Assembly (NCBI GenBank): GCA_001303955.1
Contig: LJUP01000027.1
Location: forward strand, 1 to 34,913
Length of the DNA: 34,913 nucleotides
Direction of reading: 5' to 3'
From: Bacteroides sp. SM23_62
GTDB taxonomy: Bacteria > Bacteroidota > Bacteroidia > Bacteroidales > SM23-62
Shown: positions 1-7,995 of the stretch, piece after piece
Layout of the letters: each line of letters begins with the position of its first letter
Numbering within the stretch: the stretch's first letter is position 1
Notes under the pieces: generated by a model
Database searches by the model: none
What the model saw: the letters and a program-made list of their open reading frames with translations, nothing else
Told to the model about the DNA's origin: nothing
Position numbers and translations under genes: made by a program

Positions 1-46
1 TGTCAAGATTTATATTGTAGAACAACTTGGCCGGATTGGATTGAAT

Positions 47-78
47 TTTGTTATAATGCCGGCAGTATATTACTTTTA
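47..78 (+). promoter_or_regulatory. Candidate Bacteroidota-type promoter for the lemA operon
   Basis: TTTG at 47-50 is followed after 20 bases by TACTTTTA at 71-78. This matches the Bacteroidota consensus TTTG-N19-21-TAnnTTTG except for the last base. The -7 box ends 24 bases before the lemA start codon, the same spacing seen before other genes here. No start site can be proved from sequence. Confidence 0.4.
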
Positions 79-102
79 TCAATCACATTAAAAAACCGAT
101 TC

Positions 103-696
103 ATGAAAATCACAAAAAGACAATTCATTTACCTGATCCTGCTGGTGGCCATTATAGCAGTGATCTCAGGCTGCGGCAGTTATAACCGCATGGTGGAGAT
201 GGATGAAGCCATAACCGGTCAATGGGCTCAAGTTGAAACGGCATACCAGCGCCGCGCAGATCTCATCCCCAACCTTGTTAACACCGTCAAGGGATATGCT
301 GACTTTGAAAAAGAAACCCTGACACAGGTGATTGAGGCCAGGGCCAAAGCAACAAGCGTTACAGTCAACCCTGAGAACCTCGATGCACAGGCAATACAGC
401 AATTCCAGAATGCCCAGGATGGATTGAGCTCTGCCCTTTCAAGGCTGATGGTTGTGGTTGAAAGATACCCCGACCTGAAAGCCAACCAGAACTTCCTGGA
501 CCTGCAGGCACAGCTTGAGGGTACAGAAAACCGCATCGCCGTTGAGCGGCGGAAATTCAATGATGCTACCCGCAACTATAATACCTTTATAAGGAGATTC
601 CCGAAAAATATTGTCGCGGCGATATTCGGCTTTGACAAGAAAGGCTATTTCGAAGCAGCAGAAGGAAGCGAACAGGCACCCACGGTAGAATTTTAA
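103..696 (+). CDS. lemA: LemA family lipoprotein
   Basis: This is a LemA family protein of 197 residues, a usual length. An N-terminal hydrophobic segment ends in a lipobox-like I-S-G-C with Cys24, so it is probably a lipoprotein with a helical domain outside the inner membrane. Family hallmarks are visible: the early motif RRADLIPNLVNTVKGYA, a helical core, and the late segment NTFIRRFPKNIVAAIFGF. It is the first gene of a tight cluster. The next start codon lies three bases after its stop, and the two following genes encode TPM-domain proteins, a pairing common in bacteria. The exact function of LemA is not settled; an envelope role is inferred from localisation and neighbours. A -7-like box lies just upstream. 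Confidence 0.95.
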   Translation: MKITKRQFIYLILLVAIIAVISGCGSYNRMVEMDEAITGQWAQVETAYQRRADLIPNLVNTVKGYADFEKETLTQVIEARAKATSVTVNPENLDAQAIQQFQNAQDGLSSALSRLMVVVERYPDLKANQNFLDLQAQLEGTENRIAVERRKFNDATRNYNTFIRRFPKNIVAAIFGFDKKGYFEAAEGSEQAPTVEF

Positions 697-699
697 GTC

Positions 700-1152
700 A
701 TGCAGCCCTCTCATTTTTTCAACAGTGATCAGAAAAACCTGATCAGGCAAGCCATCAGGGATGCCGAAATGGACACCTCGGGGGAGATCCGGGTCCACAT
801 AGAAAGGCGTTGCAAGGGAGACGTCCTTGACCGGGGAGCATACCTGTTTGAAAAGCTTGATATGCACAGGACAGCTAAAAGAAATGGCGTTTTATTCTAC
901 TTTGCCATCGATGACCACAAGTTTGCCATCCTCGGAGATGCAGGGATCAATGCGGTTACACCGGAAAATTTCTGGGACAATATCAAGGAGAAAATGCAGG
1001 AAGAATTCCAGGAGGGGCGGTTTGCTGAGGGACTTGAATGGGGGATCCGGGAGGCAGGTGAAAAGTTAAAGGAACATTTTCCTTACGAGGACGATGATAA
1101 AAATGAATTGCCCGACGATATTTCATTCGGGGATCAACAGGAGGTGAAATGA
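700..1152 (+). CDS. Cytoplasmic TPM-domain protein
   Basis: This 150-residue protein has no signal peptide and no membrane segment. Residues about 10-130 match the TPM (TLP18.3/Psb32/MOLO-1) fold: an early SGEIRVHIE strand, an R-NGVLFYFAIDDHKFAILGDAGIN core, and helices through F-EGRFAEGLEWGIREAGEKL. The tail is acidic. Known TPM proteins include phosphatase-like and photosystem-repair members, but the biochemical role in Bacteroidota is not established. It starts three bases after lemA, and its stop overlaps the start of the next gene as ATGA, so translation is probably coupled. It is a paralogue of the following secreted TPM protein, giving one copy on each side of the membrane. Confidence 0.9.
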   Translation: MQPSHFFNSDQKNLIRQAIRDAEMDTSGEIRVHIERRCKGDVLDRGAYLFEKLDMHRTAKRNGVLFYFAIDDHKFAILGDAGINAVTPENFWDNIKEKMQEEFQEGRFAEGLEWGIREAGEKLKEHFPYEDDDKNELPDDISFGDQQEVK

Positions 1153-1955
1153 AAAAAGGGATCACCATCATATTGGCTGGCCTGTTTATGGCCGCCTCCG
1201 GCGCGGGACAGGACATCCCTGATCCCATGCAACCTCCCCGGATGGTCAATGACTTTTCCGGATTGCTCAATAATAATGACCGGGAACAACTGGAAAAGAA
1301 ATTGCAGGATTTCTACTATGAAACTTCCACCCAGATTTATATCGTGATCCTGGATGATATCGCAGGATACGACATCGCCGATTTCACCATCCGGCTGGGG
1401 GATAAATGGGGGGTTGGGACAAAAGGCAAGGACAACGGGGCTGTCATCCTGCTGAACCCCTCACCGGACCGCAAACACGGGGATGTGCATATCGCTGCCG
1501 GTTACGGGCTGGAAGGGGCCGTACCGGATGCCATCGCCAACCGTATTGTCGATTTCGAGATGATCCCGCATTTCAAAGAGATGGATTATTACGGGGGATT
1601 AGAAGCTGCGACCAATACACTGATCGATCTTACCAGGGGTGAATATACTGCAGATGAATATATCAAACGAAACGAGCAGGCGGAATCTTCCATTATCCCC
1701 ATCATTGTATTTATCTTTTTTGTGATCCTGTTATCCGGCATAGGCCGCGCAAGATCTGCAAGACAATATGCCATGGGGCACAATGTACCCTTCTGGCTGG
1801 CCCTTTTCCTTGCCAGCGGCGCAAGCAGGTCACATTCCGGCAGTTTTGGGAGCTTCCGCTCCGGAGGAGGCGGATTCGGCGGCGGATTCGGCGGCGGATT
1901 TGGCGGTGGTGGCGGAGGCAGTTTTGGCGGTGGTGGTGCCGGCGGGAGCTGGTAG
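1149..1955 (+). CDS. Secreted/membrane TPM-domain protein with Gly-rich tail
   Basis: This 268-residue protein starts with a signal peptide (about residues 1-20). A TPM domain follows at about 33-165, with VNDFSGLL at its start, QIYIVILDDIAGYDI, the core GDVHIAAGYGLEGAVPDAIANRI and the helical end. A transmembrane segment lies near 181-198 (IIPIIVFIFFVILL). The tail is glycine-, serine- and phenylalanine-rich and ends GGAGGSW, as in many TPM proteins encoded beside LemA. The TPM domain should face the periplasm. The start overlaps the stop of the upstream TPM gene by four bases. The Gly-rich tail is encoded partly by a 12-base tandem repeat, which may vary in length. Function beyond an envelope role is unknown. 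Confidence 0.93.
   Translation: MKKGITIILAGLFMAASGAGQDIPDPMQPPRMVNDFSGLLNNNDREQLEKKLQDFYYETSTQIYIVILDDIAGYDIADFTIRLGDKWGVGTKGKDNGAVILLNPSPDRKHGDVHIAAGYGLEGAVPDAIANRIVDFEMIPHFKEMDYYGGLEAATNTLIDLTRGEYTADEYIKRNEQAESSIIPIIVFIFFVILLSGIGRARSARQYAMGHNVPFWLALFLASGASRSHSGSFGSFRSGGGGFGGGFGGGFGGGGGGSFGGGGAGGSW
1869..1904 (+). repeat. 12-bp tandem repeat, three copies, inside a Gly-rich coding tail
   Basis: Three head-to-tail copies of GGCGGATTCGGC (the third has one change) encode repeated Gly-Gly-Phe-Gly. The unit is a multiple of three, so copy-number change would alter tail length without breaking the frame. Confidence 0.8.
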
Positions 1956-1975
1956 AAAGACAAGGACACTTGAAA

Positions 1976-3106
1976 ATGACAAGATATAAGTGCATCGTTT
2001 TATCCCTGCTGTTGACGGTGGGCGAAGCCGGGGTTGCCGGGCATGAGGTTGGTGGGGAAAGGGGTACGCGAAAGAATTCACTGAGGATTGTGTTCGCGGG
2101 AGATGTCATGGGGCATGATTCCCAGATCAATGCGGCATATATTGATTCTTCTGATTCCTATGATTATGAGAATTGTTTTTCGTACCTGAAACCTTTCCTG
2201 GAGAATGCTGACATTGCGGTGGCCAACCTGGAGGTTACCCTGGCGGGTCCGCCATACAAGGGCTACCCCCGTTTTTCCAGTCCCGATGCCCTGCTGGACG
2301 GCCTGATGAACGCAGGCTTCAATGAGCTTGTCAATGCCAACAACCATGCACTTGACAGGGGAAGCGCGGGACTCGTAAGAACACATGAAGTGGCGGACTG
2401 CAAAGGCATGATCCTGACCGGTTCCTTTATATCTTCCGGGCAACGGGAACAAACCTACCCCCTCATCCTGGAAAAGAATGATATCATGCTGGCCATGCTG
2501 AATTATACCTATGGCACCAATGGTCTGCAGGCAGATACCCCGAACATCGTTAATTATATCGATACCCTTATGATACGACGGGACATTGAGAAGGTGAAAC
2601 TGGTCGAACCTGATTTTGTGATTGCCAGTATCCATTGGGGAAAAGAGTACGAGCGCCAGGAAGATACCCTGCAGCGTGAAATTGCCGGATTCCTGTTCAG
2701 ACAGGGAGTAGATGTAATTATCGGTTCGCATCCACATGTAGTACAACCCGTTGAATTTGCACAGACCAATACAGGTTTTCATCATCTTGTTGTCTATTCG
2801 CTGGGGAATTTTGTTTCCAACCAGCGGGACAGGTATCGTGACGGTGGTATTATTTTCGGACTTGAACTGGAAAAAACGGACCGGACAAGGATCTCCGGAT
2901 TTGATTACCTGCCCGTTTGGGTACATAAACCATTGCAGGGAGATAAGCGGGTATTCCGCCTGATTCCCGCCAGCCTGGCGGAGGAAGAAATCAGGGGAAT
3001 GGGTTTTACCGAAACCGAATTATCCGGCTTCAGACAGTTTCATGACGATACCAGGGATCAACTGAAGAATGTACCTGAAAACAGGTTCTACGAAACAAAC
3101 AGGTAG
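1976..3106 (+). CDS. Secreted CapA-like (PGA_cap) metallophosphatase
   Basis: This is a CapA/PgsA-family protein of 376 residues from ATG 1976; a TTG at 1970 would add two residues. A signal peptide ends near residue 25. The calcineurin-like PGA_cap fold shows GDVMGHDSQ, NLEVTL, NANNHALDRG, SIHWGKEYE, GSHPHVVQPVE and YSLGNFVSN in order, all metal-site or family motifs. Known CapA proteins take part in poly-gamma-glutamate capsule formation, but many family members stand alone and their substrates are unknown. No capBC genes are present here, so capsule synthesis is not supported. It lies 20 bases downstream of the TPM gene and could be the last gene of that operon. Its stop is two bases from the end of the convergent gene. 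Confidence 0.9.
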   Translation: MTRYKCIVLSLLLTVGEAGVAGHEVGGERGTRKNSLRIVFAGDVMGHDSQINAAYIDSSDSYDYENCFSYLKPFLENADIAVANLEVTLAGPPYKGYPRFSSPDALLDGLMNAGFNELVNANNHALDRGSAGLVRTHEVADCKGMILTGSFISSGQREQTYPLILEKNDIMLAMLNYTYGTNGLQADTPNIVNYIDTLMIRRDIEKVKLVEPDFVIASIHWGKEYERQEDTLQREIAGFLFRQGVDVIIGSHPHVVQPVEFAQTNTGFHHLVVYSLGNFVSNQRDRYRDGGIIFGLELEKTDRTRISGFDYLPVWVHKPLQGDKRVFRLIPASLAEEEIRGMGFTETELSGFRQFHDDTRDQLKNVPENRFYETNR

Positions 3107-3108
3107 TC

Positions 3109-4572
3109 TTACTTTAATCTCCTGATGCCTAGTTTTGCTTTGTTCCCAATGCTGTTCTTATAGGCAGACCTGTTCATTTTCAGGCAGGTCTGGTAACTAT
3201 CCAGTGCCTGCGCCGTATCACCCATTTCTTCATAGATCATCCCCAGATGAAGGGCAGCGTTGGAAGGGAAATACCAGGTGGAGCCCATCCCGGCCTCAAT
3301 TACTTCATGATATTTTGAAATAGCTTCATCTTTGCCACCAAGAAGATCTGCGATCCGGGCCTGACGGTAGGTGTATTCCAGTGAATCCTTTCTGTTGGCC
3401 AGGTCACCCGGATTGATCTCCTGAAGGGTCTCGGAAGCACGCAGGTAAAATCCTCCATCAAAATATAACCTTGACCTTAACAGGATGGCATTGGGCATTA
3501 CATCTTCACTTGCCTCCCTGAAGGCCTGTATGTCAGCATCCAGCATCATGTTCCCTTTTTCTATCACATTGGTCCTGGCTATGTGGTACGCTGAAGAATC
3601 ACCTTCAAGGAAATGGTGCCAGCTGAGCTTATGCCAAGCTGTTTTTATGAAATAATCACCCCGGGTCCTGTCCAAAAAACGAATGAGTTGATCGCCGGCC
3701 CCCTTATCGGTACTGTTCAGTAAAGCTTCACCGTGCAGCAGATCGAGGTAGGCAAGGGCCCTTTCTCCCGGATCCTGCTCCCAGTCATTCAGCAATTCAA
3801 TAACCTCCCGGCTGTGACCCGATTTTAGCGCATGATAAGCATGAAAGTACCTGTGCATGGTCAATGTGTCTTCAGCACAATCATCACCCTTTTCTCCTGT
3901 CTCCAGCCCTGTCATCTGGCGTGCATAAAGCAGGATCAGGCAGGATTCGAGTCTGTCCTGCCCGGATGTACCTTCATGGTATTCCGTGAGCTGTTCCAGG
4001 CCAAGCTGCATATCCCCCCTTATCCCGAATATTCTCATCAACCAATGGTACTCGGCCGGGGCTGCACCTGCAAACAGATTGAACAGGCCTTCAAGTTTGT
4101 CATTGAAAGGATCTCCCGGCCGGGCAGATTCAGCCTGCCGGTGGTATCGTTTGGCCACGTAGAAATTACGGGCAGCCCTGAAGTTGTCACCGTGGATTGC
4201 ATTCAGGAAAGATGATTGAAGGTAAATGGCCGATATCAAATGCAGACGGTCTGACAGATGGCCATATTTCGATTGAATGGAATCCAGCCGGGCCATCGCT
4301 CCTGACAGGTATTGTTCATAGCCGGACATGTTCCCTGCAATCAGTACATCAAGAAATTCCAGGTAATTGCGAAGATATACAATGCCGGGGCCCATCTCAG
4401 GTCCTGCACTGTATTCATTGATCAGGCTTTCAGCTGATTCAAAATGAAGGCTGAGGATCTGCCCCAGTATGGTAGCATATATTTCTGAGGATAGGTGTTG
4501 TGAATTGGCCCTGCCCCCGGTCCCAAACATGACCAGGCAAATGGCGATATACCTTGTGAATTTTGCCAGCAT
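3109..4572 (-). CDS. Secreted TPR-like helical repeat protein, function unknown
   Basis: This 487-residue protein has a weak signal peptide (about residues 1-25, ending GRANSQ). The rest is almost entirely helical. C-terminal segments fit tetratricopeptide repeats, most clearly LHLGMIYEEMGDTAQALDSYQTCLKMN near residues 440-470 and QARIADLLGGKDEAISKYHEVIE before it. I do not recognise a specific function; a periplasmic scaffold role is a guess. Its ATG directly follows an eight-T tract at the 3' end of a terminator-like hairpin in the same orientation, so it may have an attenuated leader. The next Met is residue 15, inside the signal sequence, so the annotated start seems right despite its odd context. 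It converges on the CapA-like gene with two bases between stops. Confidence 0.85.
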   Translation of the reverse strand: MLAKFTRYIAICLVMFGTGGRANSQHLSSEIYATILGQILSLHFESAESLINEYSAGPEMGPGIVYLRNYLEFLDVLIAGNMSGYEQYLSGAMARLDSIQSKYGHLSDRLHLISAIYLQSSFLNAIHGDNFRAARNFYVAKRYHRQAESARPGDPFNDKLEGLFNLFAGAAPAEYHWLMRIFGIRGDMQLGLEQLTEYHEGTSGQDRLESCLILLYARQMTGLETGEKGDDCAEDTLTMHRYFHAYHALKSGHSREVIELLNDWEQDPGERALAYLDLLHGEALLNSTDKGAGDQLIRFLDRTRGDYFIKTAWHKLSWHHFLEGDSSAYHIARTNVIEKGNMMLDADIQAFREASEDVMPNAILLRSRLYFDGGFYLRASETLQEINPGDLANRKDSLEYTYRQARIADLLGGKDEAISKYHEVIEAGMGSTWYFPSNAALHLGMIYEEMGDTAQALDSYQTCLKMNRSAYKNSIGNKAKLGIRRLK

Positions 4573-4619
4573 AAAAAAAAGCTGTCATATCCGGGTATTA
4601 CTTTATCGGATCGGACAGC
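4573..4619 (-). terminator. Terminator-like hairpin and T8 tract abutting the next start codon
   Basis: On the minus strand a GCTGTC/GACAGC stem (4614-4619 with 4581-4586) continues, after a 2x2 internal loop, into a second 5-bp stem (4607-4611 with 4589-4593) around a 13-base loop. Eight T follow at 4580-4573. The hairpin starts 26 bases after the zinc-ribbon gene stop, so it is well placed as its intrinsic terminator. The T tract ends directly at the ATG of the next gene (4572), so read-through or a leader role is possible. Confidence 0.75.
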
Positions 4620-4644
4620 CTGCACAAAATAATGCTTCCGGGTC

Positions 4645-5406
4645 TTATTCTTCCCTGTCAGTGTCAACAAGTATCCTTCCGCAATATTCGCAGACAATGA
4701 TCTTTTTCCTGGAAGCGATATCCAATTGTCTTTGAGGCGGGATCTTGTTAAAACATCCACCACAGGCATCCCGTTCAACAGTCACAACTGCCAGTCCGTT
4801 CCTGGCATTGGCCCGGATCTTTTCATAGGCAGTGTAGAGCCTTGGTTCAATGATGCCCTCTATATCACTGCGTCTTTTGTCCAGCAGCTGCTCTTCCTTC
4901 TGGGTATCGGAGATTATCTCATCAAGCTCTGCCTTCTTATTATTGAGATCGCCCTTTCTTTCATCCAGTATCACGTTCGATTCATCGATGTGTTGTTCCT
5001 TCTCAGCAACCTGCTCGCTGAATTCTTTTTTTCTTTTTTCAGCCAGTTCAATCTCGAGTGTCTGAAATTCAATCTCTTTTGACAGGGAATCATATTCCCT
5101 GTTATTCCTCACATTGTTCTGCTGTTCTTCGTATTTCTTGATCAGGCTTTGGGCATTGGTTATCTCGTTGTTCTTCTTGGAAATCGCCTCCTGCAAGGAT
5201 TTCACTTCCGCCTCAATATTACTGATCCTGGTTTCCAGCCCTTCAATCTCATCTTCCAGGTCCTGTACCTCAAGGGGCAGTTCACCGCGAAGTATTTTAA
5301 TCTTATCTATCTCTGTATCAACTTGTTGTAATTCATATAGAGCCTTCAGTTTCTCCTTAACGGACATTTCGGCAACTTCGCCGATCTTTCCCTTTTCTGC
5401 AGCCAT
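4645..5406 (-). CDS. C4-type zinc-ribbon coiled-coil protein (DUF164 family)
   Basis: This 253-residue protein has long antiparallel coiled-coil helices over about residues 15-195. A C-terminal zinc ribbon follows with Cys215, Cys218, Cys239 and Cys242 (CGGC and CEYC). This is the family often annotated as a zinc-ribbon domain or putative nucleic-acid-binding protein. Its cellular role is not firmly known. The ATG lies one base after the stop of the Nif3-like gene, so the two are almost certainly co-transcribed; DUF164 and Nif3 genes are neighbours in many bacteria. A Met at residue 14 is an alternative start. A hairpin with a T tract follows the gene. Confidence 0.93.
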   Translation of the reverse strand: MAAEKGKIGEVAEMSVKEKLKALYELQQVDTEIDKIKILRGELPLEVQDLEDEIEGLETRISNIEAEVKSLQEAISKKNNEITNAQSLIKKYEEQQNNVRNNREYDSLSKEIEFQTLEIELAEKRKKEFSEQVAEKEQHIDESNVILDERKGDLNNKKAELDEIISDTQKEEQLLDKRRSDIEGIIEPRLYTAYEKIRANARNGLAVVTVERDACGGCFNKIPPQRQLDIASRKKIIVCEYCGRILVDTDREE

Positions 5407-5407
5407 C

Positions 5408-6502
5408 TTAAAAATAATTTACTGGATTTGTATTCACCTCCGACAAATGAACTGCAAATTTAGGGAATTTTTTCGTAAGTAATTCATAAAAAATCTCTTT
5501 GGTGAACTGCTCACTTTCATAATGTCCAATATCGGCCACCAGGATCCTGCCATCTGCGTCGAAGAATTGGTGATACTTGAAATCCCCGCTGACGAAAGCA
5601 TCTGCACCTGAAGCAATGGCACCGGACAGCAGGGAACTTCCGCTGCCGCCACAGAGAGCTACCCTTTTGATCTTCCTGTCAAGGAATCCGGTATGCCGGA
5701 CCACAGGCGTGTTAAAGCGATTCTTGAGCAGCTGGAGAAATGACTGTTCATCGACAGGTTCTTGAAGTTCGCCAACGGCTCCGGAACCTGCCCGGTCATA
5801 TTGGTTGGTCAGGGGATAAATATCATAGGCAACCTCTTCATACGGATGTGCCCTTATCAGGGACTGTATGATCCTGCCTTCTCTCTCTTTAGGGAAGATT
5901 GTCTCCACCCGTAATTCCGGTTCGGTATGCATGGTTCCTTTCTCCCCCACGAACGGATCACTGTCCTCAGATCCCCTGAAGGTCCCTTCTCCCGGAGCAT
6001 TAAAGCTGCACATGTCATAGTTACCGATATGACCAGCACCGGCCTTGAAGATTTCCTGCCTTACCGGTGCAGCATGATCAACGGGCACGAAGAATACCAG
6101 TTTCCTCAATTGGTCTGCCATAGGAAGGAGTATGCGGGTATTTTTCAATGCCAGTCTTTCAGCTATTTTATGGTTGACACCGGTAAGCACGGAATCCAGA
6201 TTGGTATGCGCGGTATATATTGACAGGTTATGGCGAATGGCCTTGATGACCAGCCGTTCTGTATAATTTGACCCGGTAAGTTTTTTAAGTCCACCGAAAA
6301 TCAGTGGATGATGCGAGATGATCAGGTTGGCTTCCAGCCGAAGGGCCTCTTTAATCACCGTATCAGTAACATCAACACAGATCAATACGGCGGTTACTTC
6401 CTGGCCCGGATCACCGGTCTGAAGTCCGGCATTATCAAAGGATTCCTGATAGGCCAGTGGAGCAAAAGATTCAATATGATCGGTGATTCCCCTTACTTGC
6501 AT
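5408..6502 (-). CDS. Nif3-like dinuclear metal centre protein (DUF34, YqfO type)
   Basis: This is a Nif3/DUF34 family protein, 364 residues from the ATG at 6502. A TTG at 6514 would add four residues and overlap the upstream stop. The N-terminal half has FDNAGLQTGD, the metal-binding ISHHPLIFGG (His64, His65) and TAHTNLDSV (His99, Asp103). The C-terminal half has GSGSS, GADAFVSGDFKYH and the closing DIGHYESE motif with metal-ligand His and Glu. The middle (about 130-235) is the CutA-like insertion of the long YqfO-type members, consistent with the length. The family binds two metal ions; some members have been linked to GTP cyclohydrolase-like activity, but the physiological role is unsettled. 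It sits between a MerR gene and a DUF164 gene in one operon. Confidence 0.94.
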   Translation of the reverse strand: MQVRGITDHIESFAPLAYQESFDNAGLQTGDPGQEVTAVLICVDVTDTVIKEALRLEANLIISHHPLIFGGLKKLTGSNYTERLVIKAIRHNLSIYTAHTNLDSVLTGVNHKIAERLALKNTRILLPMADQLRKLVFFVPVDHAAPVRQEIFKAGAGHIGNYDMCSFNAPGEGTFRGSEDSDPFVGEKGTMHTEPELRVETIFPKEREGRIIQSLIRAHPYEEVAYDIYPLTNQYDRAGSGAVGELQEPVDEQSFLQLLKNRFNTPVVRHTGFLDRKIKRVALCGGSGSSLLSGAIASGADAFVSGDFKYHQFFDADGRILVADIGHYESEQFTKEIFYELLTKKFPKFAVHLSEVNTNPVNYF

Positions 6503-6510
6503 CGAACAGA

Positions 6511-6852
6511 TCAATGATCCATCTCTTCTTTGATCTCCAGCAGCATTTTGCGGATATTGTGCAGCTTTTGGATAACTTCCAGGTTATGTATGGCGTCGTC
6601 TTTGTTTTCTTTCATCTTCATCTGGGCACCCTTCAGGGTCATGCCCCGCTCCTTGACCAGGTGATAGATGATGTGAAAATTGTCGATATCCTCCTTGGTA
6701 AAAAGTCTGTTGCCCTTTTTATTCTTCTTGGGTTTGATGATTTCAAACTCCTTCTCCCAGAAACGAATCAAAGAGGTATTCACATCAAACATTCTCGCTA
6801 CCTCACCAATACTGTAAAACAGTTTTTCTACCTTAGGTTCCTTATAGGGCAT
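6511..6852 (-). CDS. MerR family transcriptional regulator
   Basis: This 113-residue protein has a MerR-type winged helix-turn-helix at about residues 11-80: FYSIGEVARMFDVNTSLIRFWEKEF, a basic KPKKNKKGNRLFTKEDI wing, and the second helical pair HLVKERGMTLKGAQ. A short coiled-coil dimerisation helix follows. There is no C-terminal effector domain and no cysteine, so metal sensing by the usual MerR route is unlikely. Short MerR proteins of this kind are common in Bacteroidota; the target and signal are unknown. The stop is eight bases before the ATG of the Nif3-like gene. The 48 bases upstream are AT-rich and probably hold the promoter, but no perfect -7 box is present. Confidence 0.92.
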   Translation of the reverse strand: MPYKEPKVEKLFYSIGEVARMFDVNTSLIRFWEKEFEIIKPKKNKKGNRLFTKEDIDNFHIIYHLVKERGMTLKGAQMKMKENKDDAIHNLEVIQKLHNIRKMLLEIKEEMDH

Positions 6853-6900
6853 GGAAGGTGGAATAAATTTTATCTAAAATAGGAAAATTGGTTTTAAATA

Positions 6901-7995
6901 TCAATAATAACTTCCATGCACGATGGTTGTGGTATCCTCAGGTATGGTGATCAGTCCTTTCTTATCAATATCCAGGGGGATTTCAGGGAAATCCGTCCGG
7001 GTGAGTTCCGTTAATTTGGATATGATCCTTTTGTGGGGATCAAGGCTCACTCCCCCGCTGCCGGGCTGGTAAACAGGGATGATCTCCCCCCTGATAAACC
7101 TTCCGGCCGGGGTCACCTGAACTTTCATAATGGGAGCGATGCCGTTGGGTCCCCTTAGGTTAAACCTCCCGTAGGTACAAAAATTTCCAAGGCTGTAAAT
7201 GATGAACCTGTCCTTGTATATCTCAACGGCCCGGGTTACATGCGGCCCATGTCCGAAAACAATATCCGCTCCCGAGTCTATCACCCTGTGGGCGAAGGCA
7301 TACACATTCCCCCTGCCTGCACCCAGGTATATTTCATTCTGTCGGGTTACATGCTGATGGTCAGCTCCTTCCGCTCCGCCATGAAAAGAAACAATGAGTA
7401 TATCGCAGCGTTTCCTGAGTGAGTCGACCATCCATGCTGAAGCATCCAGGTCATCGAGACCGTAACAGCCAAGATTGGGAGCAAAGGCAATCAATCCGTA
7501 GCGGATCCCATCCTTGACAACAATCACGGCAGGAGAGGTATAGGAACCTGCGGAGGCTATACCGTGGCTTTCGAGTATCCATTCGGTTTGCAGATTCCCG
7601 GAGGCACCGAAATCATTGGCATGATTGTTGGCAATACTAACCATGTCAAATCCTCCGTCCACAAGACAGTGAACATATTGCTCAGGCATCCTGAATACGA
7701 AACACTTGGTGGTATCTTTGCATTTTTTGGGAATTCCCAGATCTCCCGCAAAGGTTCCTTCCAGGTTCCCGAAGGTGATATCTGCATCCCTTAGTACAGG
7801 GTATACATCATGTAAAAGAGGTTTACAGTCATTACCGGGAGGAAGGTATACGGCAGAGGGATAATCCGTCCCCATCATGATATCTCCCACGCCGATGACG
7901 GTTAATGTATCGAAGCGTTTAGCAGATGCATCCTGCCAGGCAGAAACATCGATCAGATACAAAATACAGCACAGGAATGAGAAAGTCTTAATCAT
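6901..7995 (-). CDS. Secreted CapA-like (PGA_cap) metallophosphatase, second copy
   Basis: This is a second CapA-family protein, 364 residues from the ATG at 7995. I chose that start because it opens a good signal peptide (FSFLCCILYLIDVSA) and overlaps the upstream stop by eight bases; an upstream ATG at 8025 would add ten residues before it. Motifs in order are GVGDIMMG, NLEGTFAG, SIANNHANDFG, SFHGGAEG, GHGPHVTRAVE and YSLGNFCTYG, so the metal-site residues look intact. Sequence around the motifs differs clearly from the CapA-like protein at 1976-3106, so this is not a recent duplicate. It is translationally coupled to an M23 peptidase, which suggests envelope or peptidoglycan work rather than capsule assembly; that is inference. 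Confidence 0.9.
   Translation of the reverse strand: MIKTFSFLCCILYLIDVSAWQDASAKRFDTLTVIGVGDIMMGTDYPSAVYLPPGNDCKPLLHDVYPVLRDADITFGNLEGTFAGDLGIPKKCKDTTKCFVFRMPEQYVHCLVDGGFDMVSIANNHANDFGASGNLQTEWILESHGIASAGSYTSPAVIVVKDGIRYGLIAFAPNLGCYGLDDLDASAWMVDSLRKRCDILIVSFHGGAEGADHQHVTRQNEIYLGAGRGNVYAFAHRVIDSGADIVFGHGPHVTRAVEIYKDRFIIYSLGNFCTYGRFNLRGPNGIAPIMKVQVTPAGRFIRGEIIPVYQPGSGGVSLDPHKRIISKLTELTRTDFPEIPLDIDKKGLITIPEDTTTIVHGSYY

Noticed and set aside
2078-2926. A 282-codon minus-strand open frame inside the CapA-like gene
   Set aside because: It is antisense to a gene with clear motifs and shows no signal, domain or start context of its own.
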